Assembly: GCF_963855985.1 (NCBI RefSeq)
Contig: NC_087110.1
Span: forward strand, 9,043,001 to 9,107,000
From: Ostrinia nubilalis
Taxonomy: Eukaryota > Arthropoda > Insecta > Lepidoptera > Crambidae
DNA length: 64,000 nt
Direction: 5' to 3'
This document shows positions 9,904 to 21,530 of this stretch, in pieces. The notes beneath the pieces are model-generated. The model had not been told where the DNA came from. It made no database searches and saw only the letters and a program-made list of their open reading frames with translations. The position numbers were made by a program, and so were the translations under genes. Numbering within the stretch: position 1 is the first letter of the stretch; each line of letters starts with the position of its first letter.

Positions 9904-10219
9904 CCCATCAAAAACAATACTTGTCAAAAAAACCAAGTCTCGCAACTCAGTTGTTCTACGGTAAAAAGTTGTGAGATCCATGTAATACCAAGTCCAGGCC
10001 AGGAAATCTTTAACGTTTTACATAAATTATTGACTTGGCCATCGCACTAAATAATTTAATTTACACGTGTTTTCATGCGATGGCCAAGTCAATATATTTA
10101 TGTAAAACGTTAAAGATTTCCTGGCCTGGACTTGGTATTACATGGATCTCACAACTTTTTACCGTAGAACAACTGAGTTGCGAGACTTGGTTTTTTTGAC
10201 AAGTATTGTTTTTGATGGG
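9904..10219. mobile_element. Foldback element, ~143-bp arms
   Basis: Arms 9904-10046 and 10076-10219 are near-perfect reverse complements around a 29-bp AT-rich loop. The outer ends read CCCATCAAAAACAATACTTG and its complement. It lies in intron 6 of the OR-B pseudogene. No frame, no clear target duplication. Confidence 0.85.
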
Positions 10220-10654
10220 ATCTCATTTCTTTTTGTATTTTGTAGACAGCAGTTATGTATCTAGAAAACTGGACCGAAATTGAAAAATTTTACTCGACTT
10301 GGCGGTTGCACTACCGCGCCCCCAAATCTCATTTCTTTCTGTATTTTGTAGACAGCAGTTATGTATCTAGAAAACTGGACCGACATTGAAAAATTTTACT
10401 CGACTTGGCGGTTGCACTACCGTGCCCCCAAATATTTTAGTTTTTCCTTGATTCATACACCAAACACTACTTATATTCCAAATCTGAAGCTTCTAGGTCT
10501 GCTAGAAGTGCCTTAGAATTTTGATGATCGGTGAGTCAGTCAGTGAGTCAGTCAGTGAGTGACAAAATTAAGTAACTTTGACCCGTTATAATTCTTAAAC
10601 TACTGGTTCAAATTGAATGAAATTTTAAATATACCGTGTCTTTACAATGCCTGC
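10220..10654. repeat. Tandem ~106-bp duplication and flanking repeat
   Basis: Two copies of a ~106-bp unit (10221-10326 and 10327-10432) run from TCTCATTTCTTT to GCACTACCGCGCCCCCAAA with few differences. After them comes repeat-like DNA with GTGAGTCAGTCAGTGAG. A relic of the same unit end, CTCGACTTGGTGGGGGCACT, follows the LTR element at about 15261, suggesting that the LTR element landed inside this older repeat. Confidence 0.7.
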
Positions 10655-10658
10655 ATAG

Positions 10659-11060
10659 TGAAACAGAAGGGAATGGAAACACTTGCTTACAAGTAAACTT
10701 TTTATATTTCGCACAGTAATCGGACAGAGTTTCAGCTTAACTTAGTATTCGGTATCGAATGCCCCGGAAAATGAGCTCCTCAGCTATATAATACAAAACC
10801 CCCACCTAAATGGTGTGGCCATCGATAACCAACCGGTAGTGACGTCACAGTCTTATAGCGGATGTAGTCAAATGGCGTACTCTGCATTACGGATGTGGCG
10901 GCGTTGGCTTGGCGCTGGCTTGGCGCTGGCTTGGCGCTGGCTTAGCGCTGGCTTAGCGCTGGCTTGGCGCTGGCTTAGCGCTGGCTTGGCGCTGGCTTAG
11001 CGCTGGCTTGGCGCTGGCTTGGCGAGGCAGGCATAGGCTGGCATACGGTGTTGCGTTACA
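10659..11060 (-). repeat. LTR (3' LTR in element sense)
   Basis: 402 bp. It holds an 11-bp minisatellite, GGCTTGGCGCT/GGCTTAGCGCT, near 10910-11020, and 19 bp absent from the partner LTR (CTTAGTATTCGGTATCGAA). Confidence 0.88.
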
Positions 11061-12414
11061 ATCGGCCATCCTGAAACAATTGCTCCCGCAATGGGAACAG
11101 AGAGGTTTGTGATTAGCTTTCCATAGCAGATCTATTAAATCTTCAGTCTCCAACTGCTCGTCCGAGCTGCTGGCACTGTCAGACACAGGAGCTATACTTT
11201 GGTAAGGGCACAAAGAGTCTGCAGAAACTAATGCCGTAAAACTTTTGTATCTTAAACCCTTGATGCTTCTGAGTTTGTACCTATCATTGCCAACAACTTT
11301 GGTTATAATATAGGGACTAGAATAGAGCTATGTAGCTTAGTGTTGGCCTTAGCAGTACTACTAGTAGGAGCCTGTCTCCAAAGCACCAGATCACCTTCCT
11401 TACAAACATGAGCGTTTTTTTTTCGACGTTTATCAAAATTACGTTTCATCCTGGCACTAGCTTTTGTTATACGATCACTTGCTTTCGCAGGTTTGCTCTT
11501 GTGTGGTTTCAACAACACGCCCCGGTATAGAAACATCGCATACTGACCTACCACTACGAGAAAACATCAACTCATATGGTTTAAACCCAGTAGTTTCATT
11601 AATGGTATTGTTTATACCACAGACTACATCAGGCAACGAATTGGACCCGTTACCCGCAGCCTCGCCCGGGTCCGTAGCACGCAAAGCATTGCGGATAGTT
11701 TGTAGCCATTAGCACGCGGGCATGAAATAGCTGTCAACGTATGTTTAAACTGTCTATCTGTTCCAAATTTCCTAAAATATCTAGTACTAGTAAAAATATC
11801 CAAAGAAACTAAAATCCTTTTTAGTACTCTGATAGTTTCTATTGAGTTTACTGTTCGAGTTGGTTCCGCAATAACAAATTTACAAAATGCGTCGGTTATC
11901 ACTAACATTTATACGCTTGCCCTTTTTATTTTTTTCTGCAGAATGGACCAAGATAGTCTACGTGGACCATTCGAAAAGGCTCGGTTGGTTTGGGAACAGG
12001 GTGCAACATACCTTCCTTATTGCCATGTTCGCCTTTCTTTTAGGCACAATGTAAAAAAACTGTTACATATTTACGAATAAATCGTGACATTTTAGGAAAC
12101 CAAAAATCAGTTTTGATCAATTCTAGGTATGAAACGTTTTAATCCTACCGTGCCCTTTTTCGTCATGATGCATTTGAACTAGGTATTTACCACCTAACTG
12201 TTCTGGAGCATCTTATTGAATCTTACCAATTAATGGGAATTACTACAAGACGATTCCCGTATAGTGTTTTTCGGTAAAACATATCATTTATCAACACAAA
12301 ATCTTTTGTTATATCGAGGCCTGCCGTACTACTTTTTAACTGATCAAGTATAATTTTTAATTTATCCCCTTGTGACTGAAATTTACTGAGGTTTACTGAG
12401 ACTTGAAACATTAA

Positions 12415-12690
12415 ATAAATTTAGACACACTTTAAACAAATGGCTGTTAGCTAAGTGCTTCTACTCCATAAAAACTCCAAAGGAATAAAGGTTGACATTG
12501 TAATGTGTATTTTATGAATCATATTGTGTAGTATTATTTTAAATTTAAGTATATAACCTAGACATAATAATGGAATCGGAATTAATCACTTCATTGTATT
12601 TTTAATTATTTACTAAAATGTGCTTTATTAAGTAACTATTTTATGATCAAACCACTGTACCATATTCTTGGAAATAAATGTTATCTTATC
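12415..12690 (+). mobile_element. Insertion in the degraded LTR element
   Basis: On the minus strand the Pol relic reads up to the MRHVDALSR linker near 12720 and resumes near 12411. The material between is unrelated AT-rich DNA ending AATAAATGTTATCTTATCTTG on the plus strand, like a non-LTR retrotransposon tail. Confidence 0.5.
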
Positions 12691-14765
12691 TTGAACTGTA
12701 TGAAACCAATCTGAAACTTGTAACTGTATGACGACTCAGGGCATCGACGTGACGCATCCTCTCGCCTGGTTTGTATTCAACACTTACTTATATCATAATA
12801 TTGAGTAAAAAAAATAACCACAACCTTGCGATTCGTAGGATAATATCACGCTTCGTTAAAGTAGCTCGCACTGCAGTACAGTCAGTTACAATTTTGACAT
12901 GTTTACCTACTACATACACACGAAATTTTCGTAACGACTCGACTACCGCCAATGTTTCGAGTTCGTAGCTAAGTATGATACATGCTCTTTTCCTTACAAG
13001 TAAGTAACGCCGCTAAAGTAAATGACAGGTCGTAAAGTTTCATCAGATTTTCGTTGTAATAATATAAGTACCCGCTATTCCTGCTTTGCATGCATCTGTA
13101 CGCATTTCTGTCGGCAAGGCGGAATCTTATAATGCTAAAACCGGCTTAGCGCAAATACACTTTTTCAGTTCCTCAAAACTGGCGATTTGTTTACTTACTA
13201 TTTCAAAATTATTCCAAACACAAGTATTTTTTTATTTTGTTTAGATCAGTTAACGGACGGGCTAGTTGTGCGAACTTGTAAATAACTTTTCGAAAATAAC
13301 TACAAAAACCGATATATTGACGGACCTCATGAACATTTTTGGGTGCTGGAAATTGTGAAACTGCAGTCAACTTTGATTCTGCAGGATGTAATCCGTGTTG
13401 TGAAATTTCATGACCTAAATAGGTGTACTTTATTTCGTTAAAAGGAGCATTTTTTTTTTTATTTAGAACTTTTGCAACACTATTTGTAATATTTGAATTC
13501 CTGAATCGACATCTACCGAGGACAATAAGAGATCATCTAAAAACGCCAGGATTTCGTTTTGAGGACCGTCAGTATTAGATGCCGTTCCGTTTTGGTTAGC
13601 GTTCACGAGTTTATTAATAAAAGGCATAAAAACAGCCGGTGAACTGGCTAGACTGAAGGGAACGCGGGCATATTCGAATTGTCCTTGCTTACATATTCGA
13701 ATTGTCCTTGCTGACATAATAATGAAAGCACTTTTGTGAGAGTCTTCAGGAGACAGTAAAACCTGATGGATACCCTTGTACCATATCGAGACAAGTAAAA
13801 TTTACCTTACCGGCTAATTTTGAAATGTGATCTTCCTATATTTTATCGTTACAGTGTTCAGGGCACGATAATCTACGCAAAGCCTGCTGTCGCCGTTCTT
13901 TTTCTTTACTAATATTACGGGCGATGCTTAATTACAATCAGATTCTTTTAAAATAGTACCGGCATCTAATAATTCCGAAACTACTACTAAAGTCTAAGTA
14001 TCTCTTGCTCACAATGATAATCTATAAGGTTGTCGATATATGGGCTGATCAGTGGCGAGTTTAATTTTAATTTGAACTAAATCTGTACATCCTATTCCGT
14101 TTGTACTACTTGCAAAACTATCTTCATACTGCATTATTAAAGGAATCAAACTACTACGCTCGTTTTCATTTAATTTTCCTATCCTTATATCGGTCAGCGA
14201 AACACCACCTATCATAGGGTCGGACTTTTAGTCTACCGATGAGACATAATGTGAATCTAACATATGCGAGGCACTTTTGAGTTGAGACTGGCTTGGCACT
14301 TTAAATAAACAGAAATCATAAGATGACATGGCTTGGCTACTGACCTGGCTTACTGTTGGCTCCTCGCAGCTCAAGGCGCGCGTCAGGACTTGACCAGCTT
14401 TCCACACGACGTCCTTTCCACCAGTGTTCACCACCTTGATGTTATAGTTCGAATCGTGTATATTTCCAAGCTGATCGATTTTCTTCAATCACGTAGATAC
14501 TTTTTTTTCTTCTCCGTCTGGGTCAAATTCTGGTATGAGCGATGCAGCACGATGAGCACAGTTTCTTGTTCTAGGTCACGTATCGCCCTGTCCACTTCAT
14601 TTTCCAAAAGATGCTTCAATAATTTTCTTGCCGGGGGTAGTGATAAATCACGGTCATCTTCGTTTTCGTTTTGGTTTGGTTCTCGGTTTGAAGAATTCCA
14701 TCCAGGTGGCCGGACCCCGTAGCCTCCATCTCCAGGACGATTACGTTTCATATCCCACTTCTGAG

Positions 14766-15148
14766 TGAAACAGAAGGGAATGGAAACACTTGCTTACAAG
14801 TAAACTTTTTATATTTCGCACAGTAATCGGACAGAGTTTCAGCTTAATGCCCCGGAAAATGAGCTCCTCAGCTATATAATACAAAACCCCCACCTAAATG
14901 GTGTGGCCATCGATAACCAACCGGTAGTGACGTCACAGTCTTATAGCGGATGTAGTCAAATGGCGTACTCTGCATTACGGATGTGGCGGCGTTGGCTTGG
15001 CGCTGGCTTGGCGCTGGCTTGGCGCTGGCTTAGCGCTGGCTTAGCGCTGGCTTGGCGCTGGCTTAGCGCTGGCTTGGCGCTGGCTTAGCGCTGGCTTGGC
15101 GCTGGCTTGGCGAGGCAGGCATAGGCTGGCATACGGTGTTGCGTTACA
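14766..15148 (-). repeat. LTR (5' LTR in element sense)
   Basis: 383 bp, otherwise almost the same as 10659-11060, including the GGCTTGGCGCT minisatellite. The short reading frames in the two LTRs are identical by descent and are not genes. Confidence 0.88.
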
Positions 15149-15534
15149 ATAGCTAATGAAAATTCAGCCTTCTAGTTTTATCCACAACGAAGTTACAGGC
15201 GGTCGAAAAGGCCTGAATTGCTTCGAGAAAAGGATGGTACGGCCGTGCCGCTTTTTTGCTCGACTTGGTGGGGGCACTGCCGTGCCCCCAGATGTTTATT
15301 TCACTAACTAAAGTTAAAATTCGTTTTAATTTTTTTCGACGTACATTTTTTTATTGATTCGTGATTTACTTACTCAACTCCCTAAATATGGCGAGGATTG
15401 AAATCAACACCCTGTATAATAGACTATTAAAGAGCTTCTGCCAGAGACTTCTCGCAATATTATAATAGATACAGACCAATAAAAGCTATCGTTTTAATGC
15501 TCATTATTATGACATCGTAGAGGAAGGTTGTCAC

Positions 15535-16556
15535 CATAGCTGGGCATTAACTCGTTAATCCGTTAATCGTTAATTAACGAAGTTAACATTTCTGTTAACG
15601 GATTAACTTTTAAGTTAACTTTAAAAAATGTTAACGGACTCGTTAACTTCCGTTAAATTATTCTAAGTCCGTTAATCGTTAATCCAGTACCTACTATTTA
15701 CTAAAAAGATACAGCAGGCACGCTGAAAAACGCTAGTAAAACGCGTTCTGACAAGTACGTTTGGGCTTCCACCCGATCACTAACGATAACGACACTTGTT
15801 AGTATGTGTGTGACAACTCTTGCGACTGAATTTAAGACCAGTTTTCTTCAACCGATTGAGCTGAAATTTGGTATACTTATGTAAGTACGATGACAATGCA
15901 ATGTTATGGTACCATTGAACTGGTCTGATGATGGAGTCTTGAGGTGGCCATAGGAACTCCTAAATGAAACGGCGGCATCGCATCGAATTTGGGTTCGTTG
16001 TATTTGTCTTTTCGAGCACTTTCGTACTAGATGATGTCCAGGGTCCTAATGATGGAGTCAGGAGGTGGCCATAGGAATTCCTAAACGAAACGGTGGAAAC
16101 TCATCGAGTTTGGGTTTGCTGGATTTGTCTTTTCGAGCACTTTAGTGCTAAATTGTATTGTAATTGAACCAAGGCTCTGAGATTGAGATACTACTAAAAA
16201 GTGTAAAATAAAATTATAATAATTAAAAAACTTTTTTAAAAACAAGCTTTTATTCTAAAATGCAGTTGTACTAAAACGAAAAAAATAATTGTACTTATGC
16301 AAGGTTCAAATAATTTCGAAAGCTTGTAGCGCAAACATAAAAGAGGAATAAATTCCATGCGCGATACAAGCTTTCGAAATTATTTGAACTTTGCATACAA
16401 TTATTTTATTATCTTGTGTTAACGGATTAACGATTAACGTTAACTTGCGTTAAATCTTGCGAAATGTAACGTTTTAACGTTTAACGATGTTAATTTTTTT
16501 ATTAACGGTTTAACGATTAACGAAGTTAACTATTTGATTAACGGTGCCCAGCTATG
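15535..16556. mobile_element. hAT-type non-autonomous element with GTTGTCAC target duplication
   Basis: Perfect inverted ends CATAGCTGGGCA (15535-15546) and TGCCCAGCTATG (16545-16556) are flanked by the 8-bp direct repeat GTTGTCAC (15527-15534 and 16557-16564). An 8-bp duplication and a GCTGGGCA-type end fit the hAT superfamily. The subterminal parts are dense in CGTTAATCGTTAA motifs in both orientations. No transposase frame is present. The middle (about 15781-16420) belongs to another repeat, and the host site is an older short repeat (about 15470-16615) related to one near 42590-42800, so three layers are nested. Confidence 0.9.
15781..16420. repeat. Repeat with ~117-bp units and terminal hairpin, nested in the hAT element
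   Basis: It matches 53193-54105. It holds two units with GGAGGTGGCCATAGGAA (four in the other copy), then an inverted pair around AATTTCGAAAGCTTGTAGCGC. Confidence 0.8.
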
Positions 16557-16928
16557 GTTGTCACTCCCCAGTGGTGCCAACTGTTAGGTATAAGAACGAT
16601 AACCCTCATTGGCTTTTAGGAGCTCCTCGGATTTGGTTAAAAAAATATTCTAGATATTTCTAGAATTACAGGAAACCCCATTAAGGATTTAACTTTTACC
16701 TACCTTCATAAAAGCTCTCAAGTTGACTTCGGCAAAACCAGCAGCGGTCACTATGCATGGCTTTTGCGCCCTGAAATTCACAATTAAGAAACTTTTAGTG
16801 GTTTTTAAGTTTGAAGTTCAGGTAAGTTACATCATGATGATTTATTATACACGTATGTAATGTAAGGAGTATCAGGGTAAATCAAGTTCTTACAATACGA
16901 TTAGATATACTAATACGGGATAGATTTT

Positions 16929-17119
16929 GTGGAAGCCAGCGCCTTCCTGCTACCTTTAAGAAGTTTGCTGCCATGTGAGTAGCCGTCCTACACTGGGCTT
17001 TCCGGTACGCGGCCTCCTCCCCAGAACCTTGCTGCCCCATCGGCCGTCAGATCTGCGTACTACGTGGCCTGCCCATTGCCACTTCAGCTTGCTAAGCTGC
17101 AATTTGTAGCAACCTCTAA
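16929..17119 (-). mobile_element. LINE 3' fragment in OR-B intron 5
   Basis: The minus strand carries the same non-LTR reverse-transcriptase tail as 5610-5905 (AAGTGGCAATGGGCAGGCC coding for KWQWAG). It lies in the opposite sense to the copy in the matching intron of OR-A, so the two insertions are independent. Confidence 0.7.
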
Positions 17120-17282
17120 TGGATCAGCGTTTAACACTTGCCTGATCTGCATGATGAGGGCAGACTTCCCGAAGGCAGCATCTGAGAGGTACCATCTGCT
17201 GTTGTACACTGCGGTACTCACGTCCGTACTCTACAAAATCAAAACATGTTATAGTACTTCGAAAGCCTTTTTTTTTTATTTA

Positions 17283-17480
17283 AAGACTAGCGGCCGCCCG
17301 CGACTTCGTATGCGTGGACCCCGTTTTACCCCCTTAGGGGTGAAATTTCGTAAAGTCCTTTTTAGCGGTTGCCTACGTTATAACATTTACCTGCATGCCA
17401 AATTTCAGCCCGATCCGTCCAGTGGTTTGGGCTGTGCGTTGATAGATCACTATGTCAGTCAGTCATATAAGGATTTGTTA
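17283..17480 (+). repeat. Diverged ACTAGC...-type dispersed repeat in OR-B intron 4
   Basis: It starts GACTAGCGGCCGCCCGCGAC and contains CATGCCAAATTTCAGCCCGA, a distant relative of 9098-9325. It is non-coding. Confidence 0.5.
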
Positions 17481-17744
17481 GTACTTACTTATGTAAGTGA
17501 CAATATGAAAGATTAGGATTTTGTAGGGCCCTCGCAGACTACAGGCTTTGTATCGGCGATAGTTTGGTCGCCTTTTTAATTTGTGTGAAGAATCGGCCGA
17601 TACCAAATCGGTGTAATGTGGATACTTAGTTCATGCTGATTTTTTTTTCTTTTAAAAAGATTACTAACTAGTAGGTAAAAACAAATTGGTAATACTCTCG
17701 TACTAAGCTAAATATGCTAGTATCACGAATTTACGAGTGAGCTC

Positions 17745-17840
17745 ACCACAATAGTCAAGCGGCGGTGGGGACCGAACCCGCGTTCCCCGGATCACGAGTC
17801 TGCCAGTCCGACCCCTTCACCGTTCGGCTATCGTGGCTTC
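17745..17840 (-). mobile_element. tRNA-derived SINE head
   Basis: The minus strand begins GCCACGATAGCCGAACGGTG (A-box like) and contains GGGTTCGGTCCCC (B-box like), as in a tRNA. The 3' side does not pair with the 5' GCCACGA to make an acceptor stem, so it is not a working tRNA gene. It splits a TCGGCCGAT-type MITE (about 17526-17905) in intron 4 of OR-B. Confidence 0.6.
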
Positions 17841-18369
17841 AAAAGGCTTGATTAATAATCCAACCAAAGTACTTATCGGCCGACAAAAAGTTTGAAGCCT
17901 GCTAGGACTCATACCTAGTACATAGTCGTTTAGCTTTTGAATAAGAAATTAACAAATGAAGCTTACGGCATCCATGAGCATGTTTCCAAAGAAGCACAGG
18001 AAGTAAATCTGCAGCATGGCGACGACGAAGAAGGCAAAGGCTACCGTCATTCTCACGTTGTCTAATGCCTGAAATATTTATAAACTTTTAGCGTATTACA
18101 CTGTCGTCCCCAATTCAGCAAACCTATGTGTTATAGAACTCGTTATGGCATGATCGCGTGGAAGGTCACCTATGCGCTGGACCGACCAAGTGAAATCGGC
18201 AATGGGAGACGGCGTATGTGACTGCACCAGACAGTCTGCCAACAGTGAGAGATGACGGGAAATCGTGCGGAGAGTTGTATCCGCCTCTACAACCGATGTG
18301 AACAACGCCTCCACGTGACCACGACCGCTCTGCCAACAGCGAAACGAATAAGAGGAATGGCATGATTCT

Positions 18370-18605
18370 TCATCATCATAATTTCAGCTACAGGACGTAC
18401 AATACTAGATATAATGATTTCCAGATTGGCCGATTGGAAGGCCTGCATCCAGGCGCCTTCCTGCAAATGTTCTGAGATCATCTGTCCATCTTGTGGATGA
18501 ACGTCCTACGCTGCGTTTTTACGTGGGTGGCCTCCAATCCAGAAGCTTGCTGCCCCATCAGACGTTAATTCTGCGTATTATGTGCCCGTTGCCACTTCAG
18601 CATGC
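18370..18605 (-). mobile_element. LINE 3' fragment in OR-B intron 3
   Basis: Diverged and rearranged relative of the 5610-5905 family, recognised by CCAGAAGCTTGCTGCCCCAT and CCGTTGCCACTTCAGC on the plus strand. Confidence 0.55.
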
Positions 18606-19239
18606 AAATCCGTCTCACTTTAATCAATTCTTTATGTATGAAAAGGTAAATAAGTTACCGTCATATTGAAGCCAGTCAAGCAAATGATAAGAGAGCTGGT
18701 GAGGAAATTGACCAGGGTCGACTTTGAGTAAATATCTTCGAGCAAGCCTGCAGAGCTGTAAACAATAGAATTTAGTATTGTACACTACGGGAAAAAAGAT
18801 TAAATTGCATTGAGAGTAAGTAGCCCTTAGTTGATGGCATCAATAATGATGGGTGGTCCAAAACGAACGTAACAAATAAACTAGTACTTTTGAAACTGTA
18901 GATAGGAATTGATGATGTTTTGAGGTATTACAGTGTTTTTATTTGTCTAGTTACATGTATCTTCAAAAAATTAGCATGTTAGGTACCTACAACATATTAA
19001 AAACTTTGGCTTAAATCATAGGCTACTTACTTAATAATATCCTGATGCCATTTAACCAGCTCTTTAAACTTTTCTCGAAGCTGTGTGACTTCTATCCGCT
19101 TCGCGCTCCTGCTCTCTGCTATGACGTTAGTAACCTCATGATTCAAGATTTTAAACTGAATCATGACGTGCGTACAACAGATGTAGAAAAGGCAGTCCAC
19201 CCCAAGGATCTCTGTTACCACTACCCATGCTGGAAAAAA

Positions 19240-19365
19240 AGTTTTTTATCATCATTCCAGTCAGAGGCCGTCCACTGCTGTTTGCTCGATTGGTAGTGGC
19301 CTGCATCCAGCGCCTTCCTGCCACCTTTATGAGGCACACGCTGCCGGTACGTGGCCTCCACTCTA
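19240..19365 (-). mobile_element. LINE 3' fragment in OR-B intron 1
   Basis: Contains GGCCGTCCACTGCTG and GGTACGTGGCCTCCACTC, hallmarks of the same LINE family. GC-rich DNA of unknown origin follows at about 19435-19540. Confidence 0.55.
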
Positions 19366-20324
19366 CTTACAAAGTTTTTGTGGAAATTCATTGAAAAATC
19401 TATGAAATCAGGAAAATGGTATTATTACGCGGGCTAACTATCGGACAGATCCCCCGCTCTCCCGGGGTGGCGTTCGCATGTGTTCGGTAGTGTAGCGGGG
19501 TACGCGGGGGTGGTGTGGGCGGTAACAAGCGCCGTCTTGAAAGTTTTCGGAGACGTTTGAACAAGATTTTTTACTAATAAAATAATAGTGAAAATTTTAT
19601 TTATATTTTTCTTGTAATTACTTTCATGTGTACTACCACGAGATGGGCGTTGTTTTACAACATCACACCCTGTATTGGAAGTCGACCAACAAACTATCGG
19701 CCGACTAAAAGTCTTTTGCGGGGACTTTAAAAACTGTAAAATAATAAACCATACCAGTCCAGATCTGATAAATGTAGGCAAACGGCCAGATCCTCAAGTC
19801 GTAGCAGTCAAATGGGTATATGTCAATAATAGGCAGAAGGAGCTCCAGTTCCCCGTAAATAAATTACTTCACTACGATCCAGACCAAAGGGCCGAAGTCG
19901 AACACAACCACTAGAACCCAATTGACCATCTTCATCGCAAACACCAGGTTGTACAGGAACTTGGACTCTTACGTTGCCTATGAGGCGAAAAAGGCTCTTC
20001 TCGTGGGCGACCACAAACGCAGTTTTGAATTCTGACATCGTCCCCAAACTGAGACAAGGGGCTACATGGGTCAGTTCGACGAAGCTTGTCCCTTTGCTCA
20101 CTCCTTTAAATATCCAGTTGATTTCGCCGATTATATCCGTGGCTATCCATAAAAAGTTGACCACATAAACGAAGCTCTGGCACCACGTTCTCGGGCGTTC
20201 TTCGAGATTCATGCCAGCATATAGGAATATGAATCTGATTTTCCGAAGAGATTTGTCTATTGGTTGTTCCGCCATTTTTACCCGACTACGGCAAAGCAAA
20301 AGGAGGGTTATGATTTTGACAGGC

Positions 20325-20364
20325 TATGTATGTATGTATGTATGTATGTATGTATGTATGTATG
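20325..20364. repeat. (TATG)n microsatellite
   Basis: Ten tandem TATG/GTAT units just upstream of the OR-B start. Confidence 0.95.
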
Positions 20365-20589
20365 TTCATCTGTTCCCTCGTAACTTCTAAACTACTTATC
20401 AGAATTCGACAAATGTCATATCATTAGAAGCGTCTTAATTGTCCGCTGGTTAAAGGCTATATGGGGTTTCACAAAATCTAATGCACCCTCTAGCGGACAA
20501 AACATACAGAGTAAAAAAATAAAGTTAAGATAAATATGCCGTGTTTGGTATCATTTGAAAGCGCTTTACTTGTACATTTTGAATATATA

Positions 20590-21061
20590 CAGGGTGGAAT
20601 TTTGTAATGCCACCTGGAGGGAAAGTACTCTTAATATTGTAGATAGAAATGTTTTCTCAAAGAAAACATTCCTTTATTTTTTAAAAGAAATAGAACTGCA
20701 TTCAAAGATTTCCAAAAATTTGCATGCCACACCCGGGAATCGAACCAACTAAAATCTGTTAAAAATTACACCCTGTATTTTTATTACATCTATCGTTAGG
20801 GTTAAGTATAAGGATGAAATCTCTCTAACATACTTGATCAATCAAATGAAAGGAAAACCATGAAATCTTAAATTATTTTAATTATGTTACAGAAAATTGT
20901 ATGGTATGGTAGTGAATTTTCGAAAAAAATTCGAAAATCTTTGAATGCAGTTCTCTTTCTTTTCAAAAATAAAGGAATGTTTTCTTTCAGTAAAATTTTC
21001 TATCTACAGTATTAGGAGTACTTTCCCTCCAGGCCAGGTGGCATTTAAAAATTCCACCCTG
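20590..21061. mobile_element. TA-flanked MITE, long inverted repeats
   Basis: Ends CAGGGTGGAATTT and AAATTCCACCCTG are flanked by TA (20588-20589, 21062-21063). About 135 bp at each end pair with each other, including TTTGAATGCAGTTCT and GGAATGTTTTCTTT motifs. TA flanks suggest a Tc1/mariner-type relative. No transposase. Confidence 0.75.
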
Positions 21062-21256
21062 TATATATTACTAGCATTTGCTTGTGACTTTACCTGTATT
21101 CATGGGCTGATTGCATATAATTCACATCTTTTCGTTCATAGCTTCTTTACTACTTATTAGTTCTTCAATTTAACTTTTGTTAATATTATGCGCCACAAAT
21201 ACACTTTAACACCAAAATAGTACAAATAATAATAAAAAGTAAAAAAACTAAAACCC

Positions 21257-21530
21257 AACTACGACAAAAAACGACGCTGAAAAAGTATAAAACAAGATTT
21301 TCAGAATACTGAACTGAACAAAGTTGCTAATGTAGTTGCATAGTAATTTTCATGTTTGGAAAGGCGTAGTCACACGTTACATATACCTACCTACCGTAGC
21401 ACTTTGACAACGTGTGACTGCGGTTTTCCAAACATGAAAATTACTATGCAACTACATTAGCAACTTTGTTCAGTTCAGTATTCTGAAAATCTTGTTTTAT
21501 ACTTTTTCAGTGTCGTTTTTTGTCGTAGTT
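21257..21530. mobile_element. Foldback element, ~125-bp arms
   Basis: The left arm (from AACTACGACAAAAAACGAC) and right arm (to GTCGTTTTTTGTCGTAGTT) are almost perfect complements, pairing through GAACAAAGTTGCTAATGTAG. A short unpaired loop is near 21391-21405. Confidence 0.8.

Larger units (their letters stand above)
10659..15148 (-). mobile_element. Degraded LTR retrotransposon (Ty3/gypsy type) with both LTRs and ATAG target duplication
   Basis: Direct repeats at 10659-11060 and 14766-15148 begin TGAAACAGAAGGG and end TTGCGTTACA on the plus strand. They are flanked by ATAG at 10655-10658 and 15149-15152. The LTRs are nearly identical apart from 19 bp missing from the right copy. Minus-strand fragments between them match Ty3/gypsy Pol: an RT piece with FLDDLL (about 13463-13717), a linker with MRHVDALSR (about 12720-12760), integrase core with NNTINETTGF (11475-11684) and a basic tail (11303-11554). 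Many frameshifts and stops remove function. A gag-like acidic/basic piece is at 14485-14751. It sits in intron 6 of OR-B. Confidence 0.88.
9390..20275 (-). pseudogene. Odorant receptor OR-B, seven exons, disabled
   Basis: This is a close paralogue of OR-A with the same exon plan: 20275-19755, 19229-19031, 18755-18659, 18068-17967, 17230-17142, 16770-16704, and a last exon starting at 9631. The start MAEQPIDKSLRKIRF matches OR-A. Exon 1 has two lesions. A deletion of about 56 nt near 19970, relative to OR-A, removes the region after the FRLIGN motif and shifts the frame. In the restored frame a TAA at 19864-19866 replaces the Tyr codon of the OR-A VVKYF motif. The last exon is cut after its Val-Tyr codons by an insertion (9411-9584); its original end (codons for RTSKR and stop) survives at 9390-9407, and the run-on frame stops at 9515. 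Exons 2-6 have no stops and keep splice sites, including a GC donor at exon 5 like OR-A. Intron 6 is 7 kb of transposons. Decay looks fairly recent. Confidence 0.88.

Noticed and set aside
10815..11000. 61-codon frame repeated at 14903-15088
   Set aside because: Lies in the two LTRs and is driven by the GGCTTGGCGCT minisatellite.
17745..17840. tRNA gene
   Set aside because: A- and B-box-like sequence is present but the acceptor stem does not close. Fits a SINE better.
19930..19972. Possible rescue intron in OR-B exon 1 (GTAAGAG at the deletion, AG 43 nt later, in frame)
   Set aside because: Too short for a normal intron here, and the downstream TAA at 19864-19866 would remain.
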